Source: Siphonodentalium dalli
Taxonomy: Eukaryota; Mollusca; Scaphopoda; Gadilida; Siphonodentaliidae
Direction of reading: 5' to 3'
Assembly: GCA_032622095.1 (NCBI GenBank)
Contig: CP136066.1
Span: forward strand, 6,533,784-6,597,783
DNA: 64,000 nt
Under the pieces are notes generated by a model. It was not told the origin of the DNA and searched no databases. It saw nothing but the letters and a program-made list of their open reading frames with translations. The position numbers were made by a program, and so were the translations under genes. Of the stretch, positions 1-10,275 are shown in pieces (position 1 is the stretch's first letter; every line of letters starts with the position of its first letter).

Positions 1-601
1 CGCCTAGTGTGGGAATATCTATAACTTATGACTGCTATACTCAGACAGATGGACCCAAAAATCAGCATTTTCATATAAACGAAGATGAATAACTATAGCA
101 CAAAAAAAACAAAACAAAAACAGGTGAATGTGCCATTAAATGTCCTCATAGTGGTGAACATCCATACAAAATTTCATTGAGATCCGAGCATTACTGTTCA
201 AGTTATGACCTGAACAGACATCGGATGGACCAAACAGCCAACATGTCCAGATAACAAACTTGAATAACTCTAGAATGGAAAAGCCAAACAGAACAATGGA
301 ACCCTCTATTGAATGTCCTCACAGTGGTGAACATCCATACCAAATTTCATTGAGATCCCAGCACAACTGTTGAAGTTACGACATGAACAGACACCAGATG
401 GACCAAAAAGCCAACATTTCCAGATAAACAAAGATGTATAACTCTAGAATGGAAAATCTGAACAAAACGATGGAACCCACTTTTTAATGTCCTCATAGTA
501 GTGAACATCCACACCAAATTTCATTGAGATCCCAGCACAACTGTTGAAGTTACGACATGAACAGACACCAGACAGACCAAAAGGCCAACATTTCCAGATA
601 A
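1..601 (+). repeat. 174-bp tandem repeat, left part of a split bivalve-type (pearl/Helentron-like) element
   Basis: About 3.5 diverged copies of a ~174-bp unit lie here. The phrase TGTCCTCAYAGTGGTGAAC recurs at 141, 314 and 488 (spacing 173-174). The same unit resumes at 1958 after an inserted transposon and continues to 2516, where it ends in an ACGG microsatellite and a hairpin. A core of ~160-175 bp repeats followed by a tetranucleotide microsatellite and a terminal hairpin is the known layout of pearl/BIV160/Helentron-related elements in bivalves; assigning this copy to that group is inference. The unit length is divisible by three, so the short ORFs on either strand are by-products. Confidence 0.7.
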
Positions 602-1954
602 GGCCTAAAAACAAAATACGTTTGTTTCCGCTAACCCGACCGACCCTATTTTAAACCCCCGACCCTAAACTTTTTATTGACATTGCAAAAAAAAAATAAT
701 TGGACCAAAAAAATTTTTTAACAAATTTTTATTTAAATTTTTTTTTTTTTTTTATTTAGGTCCCAATTCATATCATAACAAGATGCAAACATTTATATAT
801 ATTGACATAAGAAATTTAAGTTTACAAAAAGATTTAAGTTTAACAGTTGGAATCATACTGTAAAGTATGTTTGGCTTATCTAGCTTTCATCTGTGAAAAC
901 TTCAAATAATTTGAGTTCAGGTATGTTATCATTCAGAGTTCAGACTTCAGTATTTCAATCAATTACAGCACAGGAACATTAACAATTTGATCAAATCAAC
1001 CTGGTTATCAAGTGGGATCTCATAATACCAAATGAAAAATTAACATAGAGATTAGTACCATATATAGTCATTACTACCTTAATACATGTACATTGTTTCT
1101 GTATTACATGTACATGTAGTATTTCTGTACTACATGTAGTATATTATGTACGGTATGTGTCTCACTTGAATTTTATAAAATAGCCTATTTATGAATTAGA
1201 GTGATAATGGCAAGTCTCATTTCAAGCAGGATAAGCATAATCCATTGAACCAAAAGATATCTGACAATAACGTATAAGCATTTCCAATCCATACATATAG
1301 AAAAAGTTCCAAAGTTATGCTTGAGAAACTTGATCAAATTGACCTCTCAGTAAAATTGAAAATACTAACTCAAAGAGCCTTAGATTAGCTCTAAATGCAA
1401 TGGATTTTCAAATATTTTCAGGGGGCGAACCCCCACCATCATCAGGGAGTCACCCTTCCCAAACATTCCTCCGCTCAGGCCTTCAGGTTATGCATTTTGG
1501 CATATCATTGCCCAAAAACAGGTGTCCCCAAAAGATACCTAGACCCTTCACTGAATGCGGAGGAGAAGGTGGTGTTGTGAAGCCATCCTTAAGAGATCGG
1601 TACAAGACGGTCACTCCAATATGTGAACAGTGCAGTGGTGCTGGATTGACTCCAGTTGTCGCTAGACCATATGGGAAATATTAGGATAATCAAAGACTAT
1701 ATTAGTATATAGACTATATGTAAATATTAAAGCATATGTTAGATTGAATTGGAGTTTCTAGTTCCTCTGTCATCTGGGTTAACCTGATTGGGGCTAAGAA
1801 GTGCATAGTTTGGGTTATTGACAAGTATTATACAGTTATTTTTAAAGATACTGAAAAAAAAAAAGTTAACGAAAAAAAACAAAGTTAAGCCTACCTACCT
1901 ACCCTAATATTTTTTAGCTCGTTAGCGGAAACAAAGGTATTTTTTGTTTAGGCC
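602..1954. mobile_element. 1.35-kb PIF/Harbinger-like DNA transposon inserted in the 174-bp repeat (TSD TAA)
   Basis: The element begins GGCCTAAA and ends TTTAGGCC. Its imperfect inverted ends extend about 35 bp and share GTTTCCGCTAAC on the left with GTTAGCGGAAAC on the right. It is flanked on both sides by TAA (599-601 and 1955-1957). The uninterrupted repeat at 2128-2140 reads CCAGATAAACAAAG, so removing the insert and one TAA restores the repeat exactly. GGCC-type ends with a three-base TWA duplication are typical of PIF/Harbinger elements. No transposase ORF is visible, so the copy is non-autonomous or decayed. The interior is AT-rich and otherwise unremarkable apart from the ORF at 1400-1684. 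Confidence 0.75.
1400..1684 (+). other. 94-codon ORF inside the Harbinger-like element, function unknown
   Basis: This ORF encodes a 94-residue product with a basic C-terminal third (from KPSLRDRYKTVTP) and a CxxC pair (ICEQCSGAG) before the end VARPYGKY. It is more GC-rich than the AT-rich element around it, which could mean a captured piece of host coding sequence. I do not recognise the family. No start context, splice signals or conserved domain decides that it is real, and a second overlapping frame (1395-1580) is also open. It may be chance. Confidence 0.15.
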
Positions 1955-2516
1955 TAAACAAAGATGAATAACTCTAGAATGGAAAATCCGAACAAAACGA
2001 TGGAACCCTCTATTGAATGCCCTCATAGTAGTGAACATCCATACCAAATTTCATTGAGATCACAGCACAACTGTTGAAGTTACGACATGAACAGACACCA
2101 GATGGACCAAAAATCCAACATTTCCAGATAAACAAAGATGAATAACTCTAGAATGGAAAATCCGAACAAAACGATGGAACCCTCTATTTAATGTCCTCAT
2201 AGTTGTGAACATACATTCCAAATTACATTGAGATCCCAGCACAACTGTTGAAGTTACGACATGAACAGACACCAGATGGACCAAAAATCCAACATTTCCA
2301 GATAAACAAAGATGAATAACTCTAGAATGGAAAATCCGAACAAAACGATGGAACCCTCTATTTAATGTCCTCATAGTAGTGAACATCCATACCTAATTTC
2401 ATTGAGGTCCGAGCACTATTGTTCAAGTTATGACATGAACAGACATCGGACGTACGGACGGACGGACAGGTGCAAAACAGTATACCCCCCCCTTTTTTTT
2501 TTAAAGGGGGTATAAC
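1955..2516 (+). repeat. 174-bp tandem repeat, right part, with ACGG microsatellite and terminal hairpin
   Basis: Three further copies of the 174-bp unit lie here (anchor phrase at 2018, 2192 and 2366). They run into an ACGG microsatellite (2452-2467) and then a terminal hairpin (2481-2514), in which TATACCCCC pairs with GGGGGTATA around a T-rich loop. The repeat-microsatellite-hairpin order defines the 3' end of the element. Confidence 0.75.
2481..2514 (+). other. Terminal hairpin of the tandem-repeat element
   Basis: TATACCCCC and GGGGGTATA form a 9-bp stem, extended by C/T against A/G pairing toward a T-rich loop. The same design closes the element at 3984-4017, which indicates a conserved 3' terminus rather than a chance fold. 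Confidence 0.7.
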
Positions 2517-3689
2517 AATACAAAAGTAGGAATGAACAATGGACCGCCGGTTGTTCCTAAATAAAGGAATCAAATGTTATGGAAACTATAAGTTTCATCA
2601 AACTTCCAGAGCGTGGTTAACAATCACAAACGTGTGCCCCACCTGCAAATTGCATGACTCAGAACATTTTAAATATTTGATAACAGTCCGTTTCATTCAG
2701 CATTCACCTCACGATATGCGATAGCCTTTACTAGTAACTTCTAAGTATACATTTGTACTTATACAAACAAAGTACACTTGCAATGCAATTGGGGAGAACA
2801 TCACTGATTAAAATGCCATATATATATTGTTCCCTGGTTTTAGAGAGAATGTCAATCAACATCCCATTGGTCCAATCAGATTCAAGGGCGAGTGCATTCA
2901 GTTCATTGAACACGGTGACAGTCGGCACATTTCAAAGACATATTGCCACCTTTCAAGTATACTAAAATATACAACGATGTCGCAATGTGTTCAAATCTGC
3001 AGTGCGGCCAATTTGTAGAATATACAACGATCCGACGAGAAACCATGTCGCATCATCAAATGAACTGCCGACTTTTGCAACATATATCAGTAGTACTCAT
3101 GTTATTGGAATCTCTTTGGTACGCGATCAAAGGATGTTAACACCTCGGTTGTAGATAGAACTTTGTAAAATAAACACGGAATTCAAAAATACCCGGCATC
3201 TTCTGACATCCGATATAAATAACACAGATTAATCGACGATGGAAATGGTAATCGATTATCGGCTTTATCAACGGTTCATCGATTATACGATTAATCGTGG
3301 CACCCCTAAGTATGATATAATTCCCAGTTAGGCAGGATGATGTGTGATGAAGATATCCAGGCAGCCCTGATAAAACAGTAATTTGTTTATTTTTGCAACT
3401 TTTCAACTATCAACTCTGAGAAAAAGTTTTTCAACTTGTGATAATAACAAACAAAATCAGCGAGATTTCAAGCATACCATTAAGTATAAATACTCCCACC
3501 CAAGGATGACAAAACTAGGGTTGCTCATCAAAGATGGCTCTAATCCGGGTTTTTTTCCCTTCAGAATCATAACTCGGTTTTTGAACTCAACCGAGATATT
3601 GATTATAGTTGTGAAAGGTCCATATACCCAAAAATGAAACGCAACCTTAACATCTAAGATGGCTTTTGTCGAGTCTGAGCCAATCCCTA
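2517..3689. other. Intergenic sequence with no identifiable gene
   Basis: This is AT-rich single-copy-looking sequence. Several ORFs of 60-90 codons on both strands overlap each other and have no recognisable domain. A stretch near 3225-3300 contains repeated ATTAATCG/CGATTA words ending GTGGCACCCCTAAG and may be the edge of an old repeat. Confidence 0.4.
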
Positions 3690-4017
3690 GCCGCATCATG
3701 TAGAGAGGGTATTGTGAAAACCATGTACACCAAAAATTATTGAAAGCGGTTCATATTTGTTAAAAGTTATTAAGTCGGACAAAATTTCTAAGTGAAAATG
3801 AGGCGTTACTTAAAAATAAAAGTCGGACCGAACTGCAATTAGCATCATGCGGAGAGGCAGTCCTAAGGAGATTGCATACAAAAAATTATTGAAATCGGTT
3901 CATAGTTGTTCGAGTTATGAGGACGGACGGACGGACGGACACACGGAGGGAGAAAGCGTGACGGACGGATGCAGTCAATCCAGTATACCCCCCATTTTCT
4001 TAGAAAGTGGGGGTATA
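3690..4017 (+). repeat. Second tandem-repeat element with ACGG microsatellite and terminal hairpin
   Basis: Two diverged copies of a ~149-bp unit (GCATCATG at 3693 and 3842, each followed by AAAAATTATTGAAA) lead into ACGG repeats (3922-3940). A hairpin at 3984-4017 follows, in which TATACCCCC pairs with GGGGGTATA and the inner stem is TTTC/GAAA. The body sequence differs from the element at 1-2516 but the end architecture is the same, so I place both in one structural class. The sequence at 4030-4150 again resembles the 174-bp unit (CCATACCAAATTTCATT). Confidence 0.65.
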
Positions 4018-5353
4018 AAAAGGAGGACTCTAAAATGGAAAAAAAATGAACGTCATGTGCCCCTCTTTTGAAATCAATCGTGATGGTGAACCTCCATACC
4101 AAATTTCATTCAGATCCTATAACCATTGGTTGAGATATATGCACAGGCTGAAAAAAACTCCACATTTCCACATAAACCAGATGACAGTGAAAACAACAAT
4201 AGGCAATAGGAACCATGTAAGTCAAACACAATGTAACAACAGTCCATCCCTGACAACAATCAGTGTAATCTACCAGGATTCTCCCTCTCTGATTAGACAA
4301 GGGCTCGTCCAAGAGTGAAATTTGACAAGTTGCTAGGTTGTTGGAAGAGATGAACTCCTGCGACATACATGTACCGGGTATGTGAGCCTACATACAGTAT
4401 TCTTTTATTTATATTTATGAGTATGAATTACCATGGAACTGTGCTGAAATTTTGCCAGAAAACATATGTGAAAGAGAAGACCAAGAAGGTTTTTGTAACC
4501 ATGATATTATTGTTCAAAGTTATTTGCTATCATATTCCATCCATCATGAAAAAGGATGTCTTTTTTCGATGCAAAATATTTTGGTGAGGCTTGTTCTACT
4601 GTCTTATAATACTTGAGTCATTCTTGAAATCCATTAAAGTTGCATCTTTCTTTATTATCTAGATCATGCCATGAATCTCTACTCTGGCTAACGCCCGTAG
4701 AGATCAAATTCTATCAGTTCGAAACCCGGGAATTTTTTATAAGTTTTGACAGGGAACCGTATAAAGTCGAAAAATAACGCGGGAATGTACTTCTTTGTTC
4801 ATACCTGTTGCTTAATGATTTATTCATCGGTACGTAAAGTTCCCAGCTCGAGATTACATTATTTACGTGACTTTTGAGACCCGATTCCACGATAAATATT
4901 TATTTTATCCCCTATCACGAAAATTCAATATCAGGTCACATTTTTCTTTAATTTTCTGTTGAAATTCAAGTAGAATAAATTTTGTACCTGTCAATCATAA
5001 AACAAGTGCCTCTATATCCCCTGGATTTCAGTATGTTCGTTTATGTTCCCAAACTGGATTGTAGCGACTAGTATCATATTGACTTGGTCTGAAACCAAAC
5101 AGGAGGATTGCTCAGAATTTTTTATGCAGCAAGTTTTATCAAATGCCTGTACCGGTAACATTAAACTATAATGTACGAACAAAAAATGTTATAAAATATA
5201 TTTATTACATGGTCCTACCCTTATTCCATTTTCATATCCGTGATTTAGAGAGAAATATCTAGCTGCCTCTACAAATACTCACCCATCATGACATCACCAG
5301 GTAACATGATAATCAATATTATATGCCCAGAATCTTGTTATTGGTATCATTCC
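4018..5353. other. Repeat-derived intergenic sequence
   Basis: Positions 4070-4150 contain one diverged 174-bp-type unit. Positions 4659-4750 (ATGAATCTCTACTCTGGCTA and onward) recur in inverted orientation near 20582-20637 and as a diverged copy at 19465-19520, so they mark a dispersed repeat. Positions 4830-4880 (CAGCTCGAGATTACATTATT) resemble 20160-20200. The short TTCGAAACCCGGG stretch near 4717 looks like a tRNA T-arm, but no cloverleaf can be drawn. No gene is supported. Confidence 0.45.
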
Positions 5354-5682
5354 TTCCCATGAGGAAAACACAGCGAGAGCATTTATTTGCTCTCGCAATT
5401 CAGAAGACGGGTGTAATTGCACGCATAATATAACTTTAATTTCAGATTTTCTCAAACAAAATGTCATTGTAGGATAGACCTATGTCCAGTTACACTTTTA
5501 CATGTCCATAATTTAAGTGAGATGGAAAATGTACCTTCAAATAGTTCAATAATGAATCAACAATTACAGTGACCATCAACATTTTGACAAGATGTACGAG
5601 TGCAAATTTTACCACCACCTGTGAATTCTAAATTGCGAGTGCATACGGGTGCGAGAGCAATCGCTCCCGTCTCGTGGGAAGA
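5354..5682. mobile_element. Probable MITE with TTCCCAYGAG inverted ends
   Basis: The left end TTCCCATGAG and right end CTCGTGGGAA are inverted copies. Just inside them, GCGAGAGCAT and TTGCTCTCGC on the left answer GCGAGAGCAATCGCTC on the right. No clear target duplication is visible and there is no coding capacity. Confidence 0.5.
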
Positions 5683-6344
5683 ACTGTGGTATATTCATGA
5701 ATAAAATAAATAGCACCATTCAAATGGATATTTAGCAGTGTTAACATACTAACGGGTCAGTATCTTGGAGGTCAGTGTTAATATAGTCCCTGCAGCAGCC
5801 AAGATCTGGAAGCTGTCAGCAGATCACTTGAGAAGATGCGATAGCACAGTTGTATCGGTAAGCTTGTCCAAGGTGGGGATTAAGAATTGTCCTCCTGAAA
5901 TATGAATTTAGATATACAATGTACTATAGCGAGTATAGCCTACATGTACACTAGCCACACAACACCGAATCTGCAGGTGCTATTATTCAGGTAATAATGG
6001 AATTAATTTATTGGCTTATTCAGTCTGTTAGCATCCCAAAAGCATCAAATGACCTACTATAAACAAATGTTCAGCAAATTTAACTGTACATATATACTGT
6101 ACATGTATGTACAATGTACCGGTAGGTATACATATCGATACATGTAGTTAACTTTGTAAGTTGTAGTTTACAAGTTAGCCTCAGTCCGAAGGGATCATTG
6201 TCATCTCATTTTGGTCTTGCCTGAAAAGGTGCTTTAAAGATGCATTATCCCATTAAACACCCTTATTTCTGCATGAAGAATTGAAGACTTATACTGAGCC
6301 TGTGCCTCCATTTCTCTGATACAGTATATATAATCTATAGACTG
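5683..6344. other. Intergenic sequence with no identifiable gene
   Basis: AT-rich sequence with short ACATGTA/TGTACA-rich simple stretches near 6080-6150. No ORF with a recognisable domain is seen. Confidence 0.4.
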
Positions 6345-6797
6345 CAGCCCTGGGAATTAAGGAAAATTTTCCTAGGCGATATATTTGCCTAGGTAAAAGA
6401 AATTGGCCTAGGCAAAAACAGATTTTACCTAGGCAATTTTGCAACAATATTGCCATCTCAAATTAATATGATTCAATAATAACCTGAAATGCTTAGTTAT
6501 TTTGGGGGAACATTATTTCCAGGCCACTACTCAACATATATGTACAAATCCACAAATCATGTCCAAAACAAGTGTCCTTATACCGGGTAGCTACAATAGG
6601 ACAATATACAATGTATGTAAAGAGTGATTTAAGGAAGTCATTTTGGCTAAAGAGGTTCTATTTCTGATAAGACACAAATACATTTTAGTAACCCAATTAA
6701 CTTGTTTTACCTAGGAAATATAATTGCCTAGGAAAACCGATTTTGCCTCTGCTTTTGCCTAGGCATTGCATATTGCCTAGGTTAATTCCCAGGGCTG
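6345..6797. mobile_element. hAT-like MITE rich in the palindrome TTGCCTAGGCAA
   Basis: The left end CAGCCCTGGGAATTAA is a perfect inverted match of the right end TTAATTCCCAGGGCTG. The six bases AGACTG flank both sides (6339-6344 and 6798-6803) as a likely target duplication. CAG...CTG ends suggest hAT, although that group normally duplicates eight bases. The interior carries about ten copies of TTGCCTAGG or CCTAGGCAA in both orientations. No transposase is present. Confidence 0.7.
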
Positions 6798-7297
6798 AGA
6801 CTGATATTTCTGGATGGCCACACATACATGCAAGCTCAACCACCTGTCCCAGCAGAGGGTCACACAAACAAGGAGTCAACAAAATGTATAGTGGATGCTT
6901 GTATAAGCTCCATTTCAGTAATTATACATGTAGCTGTAGGCATATCTACCCTGCATGGTTGAGTGATTTTTTTTGCATGGTATCACTCTTTATCTACCAT
7001 TTCCTATGAAATTCCCTTATAAAATTAGCGATAACGAATTGGCGATAATAAATATCTGCACCGTTACTGTACGGTGGTTGCGATACAAGGCACCCGTGAC
7101 GCTGTTGACTGGTTCAAGATTATGAATGAACTGACGTCACATCAATCGCATGAATAATCAAAGCGACATTGCAGCGTATATTCTTGCGAACTATAAACAA
7201 ATACCAACATGCCTACCATAATGGGTATTATGGTATGACATATCACAATTCACAAAGTAGCTAATATGTATTTGTTGGGTATATAAAACATGCAGTG
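6798..7297. other. Intergenic sequence before the first giant foldback
   Basis: No coding or repeat structure stands out in this stretch. Confidence 0.35.
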
Positions 7298-7300
7298 TAA

Positions 7301-7313
7301 TAGTCCGGTCGCC

Positions 7314-7345
<32 letters not shown>

Positions 7346-9480
7346 AGAATTCACGAATGCGTGTTTTCGCGTATAAAGTTTTTTTCTCTGCGGATTTTGT
7401 AAATTCAGGTATCCGACATCAAGATTTTATCGGCTGGCCATCTGTCAGCCTTGAGCAATTTTTTTTATAGCGCCCTAAAAAGTATACCCCCCCCCCCCCC
7501 CAATTTTTCCCAGACGTAAAACCAGTTACTTGGAATTTGTTGCAAATTCACATGACTAATCTAGTAAAATGTATATATTTTCATGAAGCTAAGACATAAT
7601 GACACTAGTTTGGGCCAAAATTGAAACTCACCATCCAAGATGGCCACCAAAATGGCCGCCGGAAGTTGAAAATATGACATTTTTTCACAAATATCTTCTA
7701 GATCAGTTCATGCTGTTTGGAACTGGTTCAGTAAAATGACTTTATTTTGTATTTTATATATTAACTGATCATTGGAGCAATTAAATATGCAATTATTCGG
7801 GTCCTATCCACTTGTGATCCCTCAAAAATTCGATTTTACAGAACAAGTTATAAAATTTCACCAAAAAATCACAACTGGAATTCTAGTCATATTTCAACAA
7901 GAAATGAACAGAAGGTTGCAATTAAGTTAGGCATACCATTACCTATGAATATTCCAACTCACTGGAACCAAAATTCTTACTTTGGCTCAAAATGGCTGCC
8001 AAAATGGCCGCCAAAATATGAAAAAATGGTAAATATAGCCCTAGTGTGTCCTGCAATCGCTTACAAGTTGTGGTTGATGTACAAAATTGGCTATTATGCC
8101 TTCTATAGATTGAATACTAACATGTCTGCTGCACCATGGTTGATTGTTACTGTTGCCACCACTGACATCACCAAAACTATTGGACGTTTCTCTCAAACAC
8201 TTGACATAAATATCGGCAAAAATGTACTTTTCAGGTTGGACTATTTTGCTAGTAATATGTAATTATCTTTGGATTTAAAGGTGTTTATTGTATTGGTCTA
8301 TCTTAAATGTGTCACACTACGGTGTTTATAGAACAAATTGCTCAAGATGGCTTCCAATATGGCAACCAAATTGGTAATAAGTTATTTTTTTTACATATAT
8401 CATTATAACATTATATATATAACATTATTCTCTGCGTTATCCGAAAATGTAGCAAATTGTGACTCACTTGGTTATTATACGTGTTAGTTAATTAACTGAC
8501 AACTAATGTTCTATTATGGTTGTCCCAGTTCCCTATGGGGCATGACAAATTTATTTTAAAGTATGGAATTTTGCGGAGAACCTCTTTTGTGATTCTGACC
8601 ATATTATTGAAAGGAAATGGGCAGAACTTTGAGACGGAACTGAGATGAACCATAATACCCTGCTGGACAAAACAAGTGTCTATTGGCACCACGGTGTATT
8701 TGCCGTTCAGTCGCTGTGTGACTGTGTCAGAGTTTGTAATTGCAGTTGAGCACCGCGGCCGAACGGCATGTACACTGCGGCCAAACGGCAAGTACACCTT
8801 GGTTAGATTTCTGGTTTGTATCGTCTTTTTTCAGTTCAATGAAAGTACACCGTGGCAACTACACCATGGCTGAATGGAAAGTACACCGCGGCCCAACTGT
8901 AGTTAGCCGGTGGAGCTGCGGTGTAGTAGCATTTCGGCCGCGGTGGCAATGCTAACCACACCTCGGTTAAGTGGACACTTGTTTTGTCCAGCAGGTATGT
9001 GGCTCTTCTGGTCCATTATGATAAACCACTATCAACTTGATACAGGATGTATGCCAAGATGGTAGCCAGGGAGTTACTCTATGATCATATTTGAGGTGAA
9101 TAGGTATGCATGGAGTTAGTGTATGTAATGAATGATGTGAACATGTATCCAATGAGTGACTATATGGTTATGAGTGTGTTGTCCATAGTGAGATGTATAG
9201 GTATACAGGGAGAGGTCATGGTCAGGTGTGGGGTGAATCGGTATGAATGGAGTGACTGTATGGCGTATGGTTGTGTGTATCTTGTGCGGGTGCACCCGGT
9301 GTGCCTGTATATATGGACATTGATGTGGTGTATGGTTATAGCTACATGGCCATCTATGTATTGATTATGTATATATGGAGTGACTGTAAGGTCGTCATGG
9401 GTGGGATGTACATGTGTTTTCTGTATGGTCATGGATGGGGTGTGTGGATAAATCGTGAGTGAGTTTATGGTTACGGGCAA
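7301..9480 (+). repeat. Left arm of giant foldback 1
   Basis: Landmarks paired with the right arm include CCAAGATGGCCACC (7632) against GGTGGCCATCTTGG (12044), and GACGTAAAACCAG (7513) against CTGGTTTTACGTC (12164). Another pair is GTTAGTTAATTAACTGACA (8482) against TGTCAGTTAATTAACTAAC (11231). The inner end passes into the satellite core, so its boundary is approximate. Confidence 0.75.
8658..8995. mobile_element. TA-inserted MITE nested in the left arm (338 bp)
   Basis: The ends are CCCTGCTGGACAAAAC and GTTTTGTCCAGCAGG with a perfect TIR of about 22 bp, flanked by TA (8656-8657 and 8996-8997). The matching position of the right arm (TA at 11073-11074) is uninterrupted. The interior carries CGCGGCCGAACGG-type and CACCGCGGTG words in both orientations. 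A second copy lies at 10443-10795. A TA target with short ends and no ORF suggests a Tc1/mariner-type MITE. Confidence 0.85.
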
Positions 9481-10275
9481 TGTGTGTGGTATACGTGGAA
9501 TGACTGTACTGTCATGAATGAGGTGTATATGCATACCTGGAGTAAGCTGGTGGACATTATCGTGTGGGTATATAGGGAGTGTCCTTGTGGTAACGGATGG
9601 GATGTATATGTTTATATCTCGTGGATGTATTATCATTGGTATGTGTGTAGGGATTAGCTGTATGATCATGGATGGCGTGTATGATTATACAGTGCGTTGC
9701 TAAACTGTCATGTGTGATGTATATATGCAAGTATGGATGATATGAGTGGTCGTGTGTGCGGATTTTTTGTATATCTGGAAGGACTGAATGGCCAGTGGTG
9801 AGGTGCATATGTATACCTGGAGTGACTCTATGGTCTAGGGTGGGCTTCATATGTATATATCGAGTGGTTACATGCATATGACTGTGTGTGGAATATGTAT
9901 ACAGGTAGTGACTGTATGGTCAATGGTGAAATGCGTACATGTAGGTATACAAGGAGTGACATCAATGTAATGAATATCTATGCCGGGAGTGACTAAATGG
10001 TCATGTGTCAGGTGGTGTTCCTGCTTGGCGGTTCGTGGCGGTATGGTCTTGTGCAGGTTGTGCGGGTATACAATGGTGTTGCTATATGGTCATGTGCGAG
10101 GTGTATGTGTATATAGCGAGTGGCTATATGGCCATGGATGATGTGCATATGTACACATGGAGTGACAATACTGACATGGCTGGGTGTATTAGTATATCTT
10201 GAGTGGCTATGGTGTGACAAATAGGGATACAGTGAGTGACATGGCCAATGGTGAGGTGAATATGTATACCATACA
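9480..10275. repeat. Degenerate satellite core of giant foldback 1
   Basis: The core is built from poorly conserved ~50-bp units whose common words are GGAGTGACTGTATGG, GTGAGGTGTATATG and GTATAC. Similar units extend into the inner arms from about 9060. The 169-codon minus ORF (9160-9669) simply reflects His/Thr/Ile-rich translation of these units and is not a gene. Confidence 0.6.

Noticed and set aside
4685-4740. Possible tRNA or tRNA-derived SINE because of a TTCGAAACCCGGG stretch
   Set aside because: No acceptor stem, D-arm or anticodon arm can be paired, and the related copy at 19465 has lost the motif.
7945-8262. 105-codon ORF in the left arm of the first foldback
   Set aside because: The inverted copy in the right arm is interrupted by substitutions and indels, and no transposase motif is visible.
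9160-9669. 169-codon minus ORF rich in His, Ile and Thr
   Set aside because: It translates the degenerate ~50-bp satellite in and beside the core of the first foldback; the mirror region does not keep it open.
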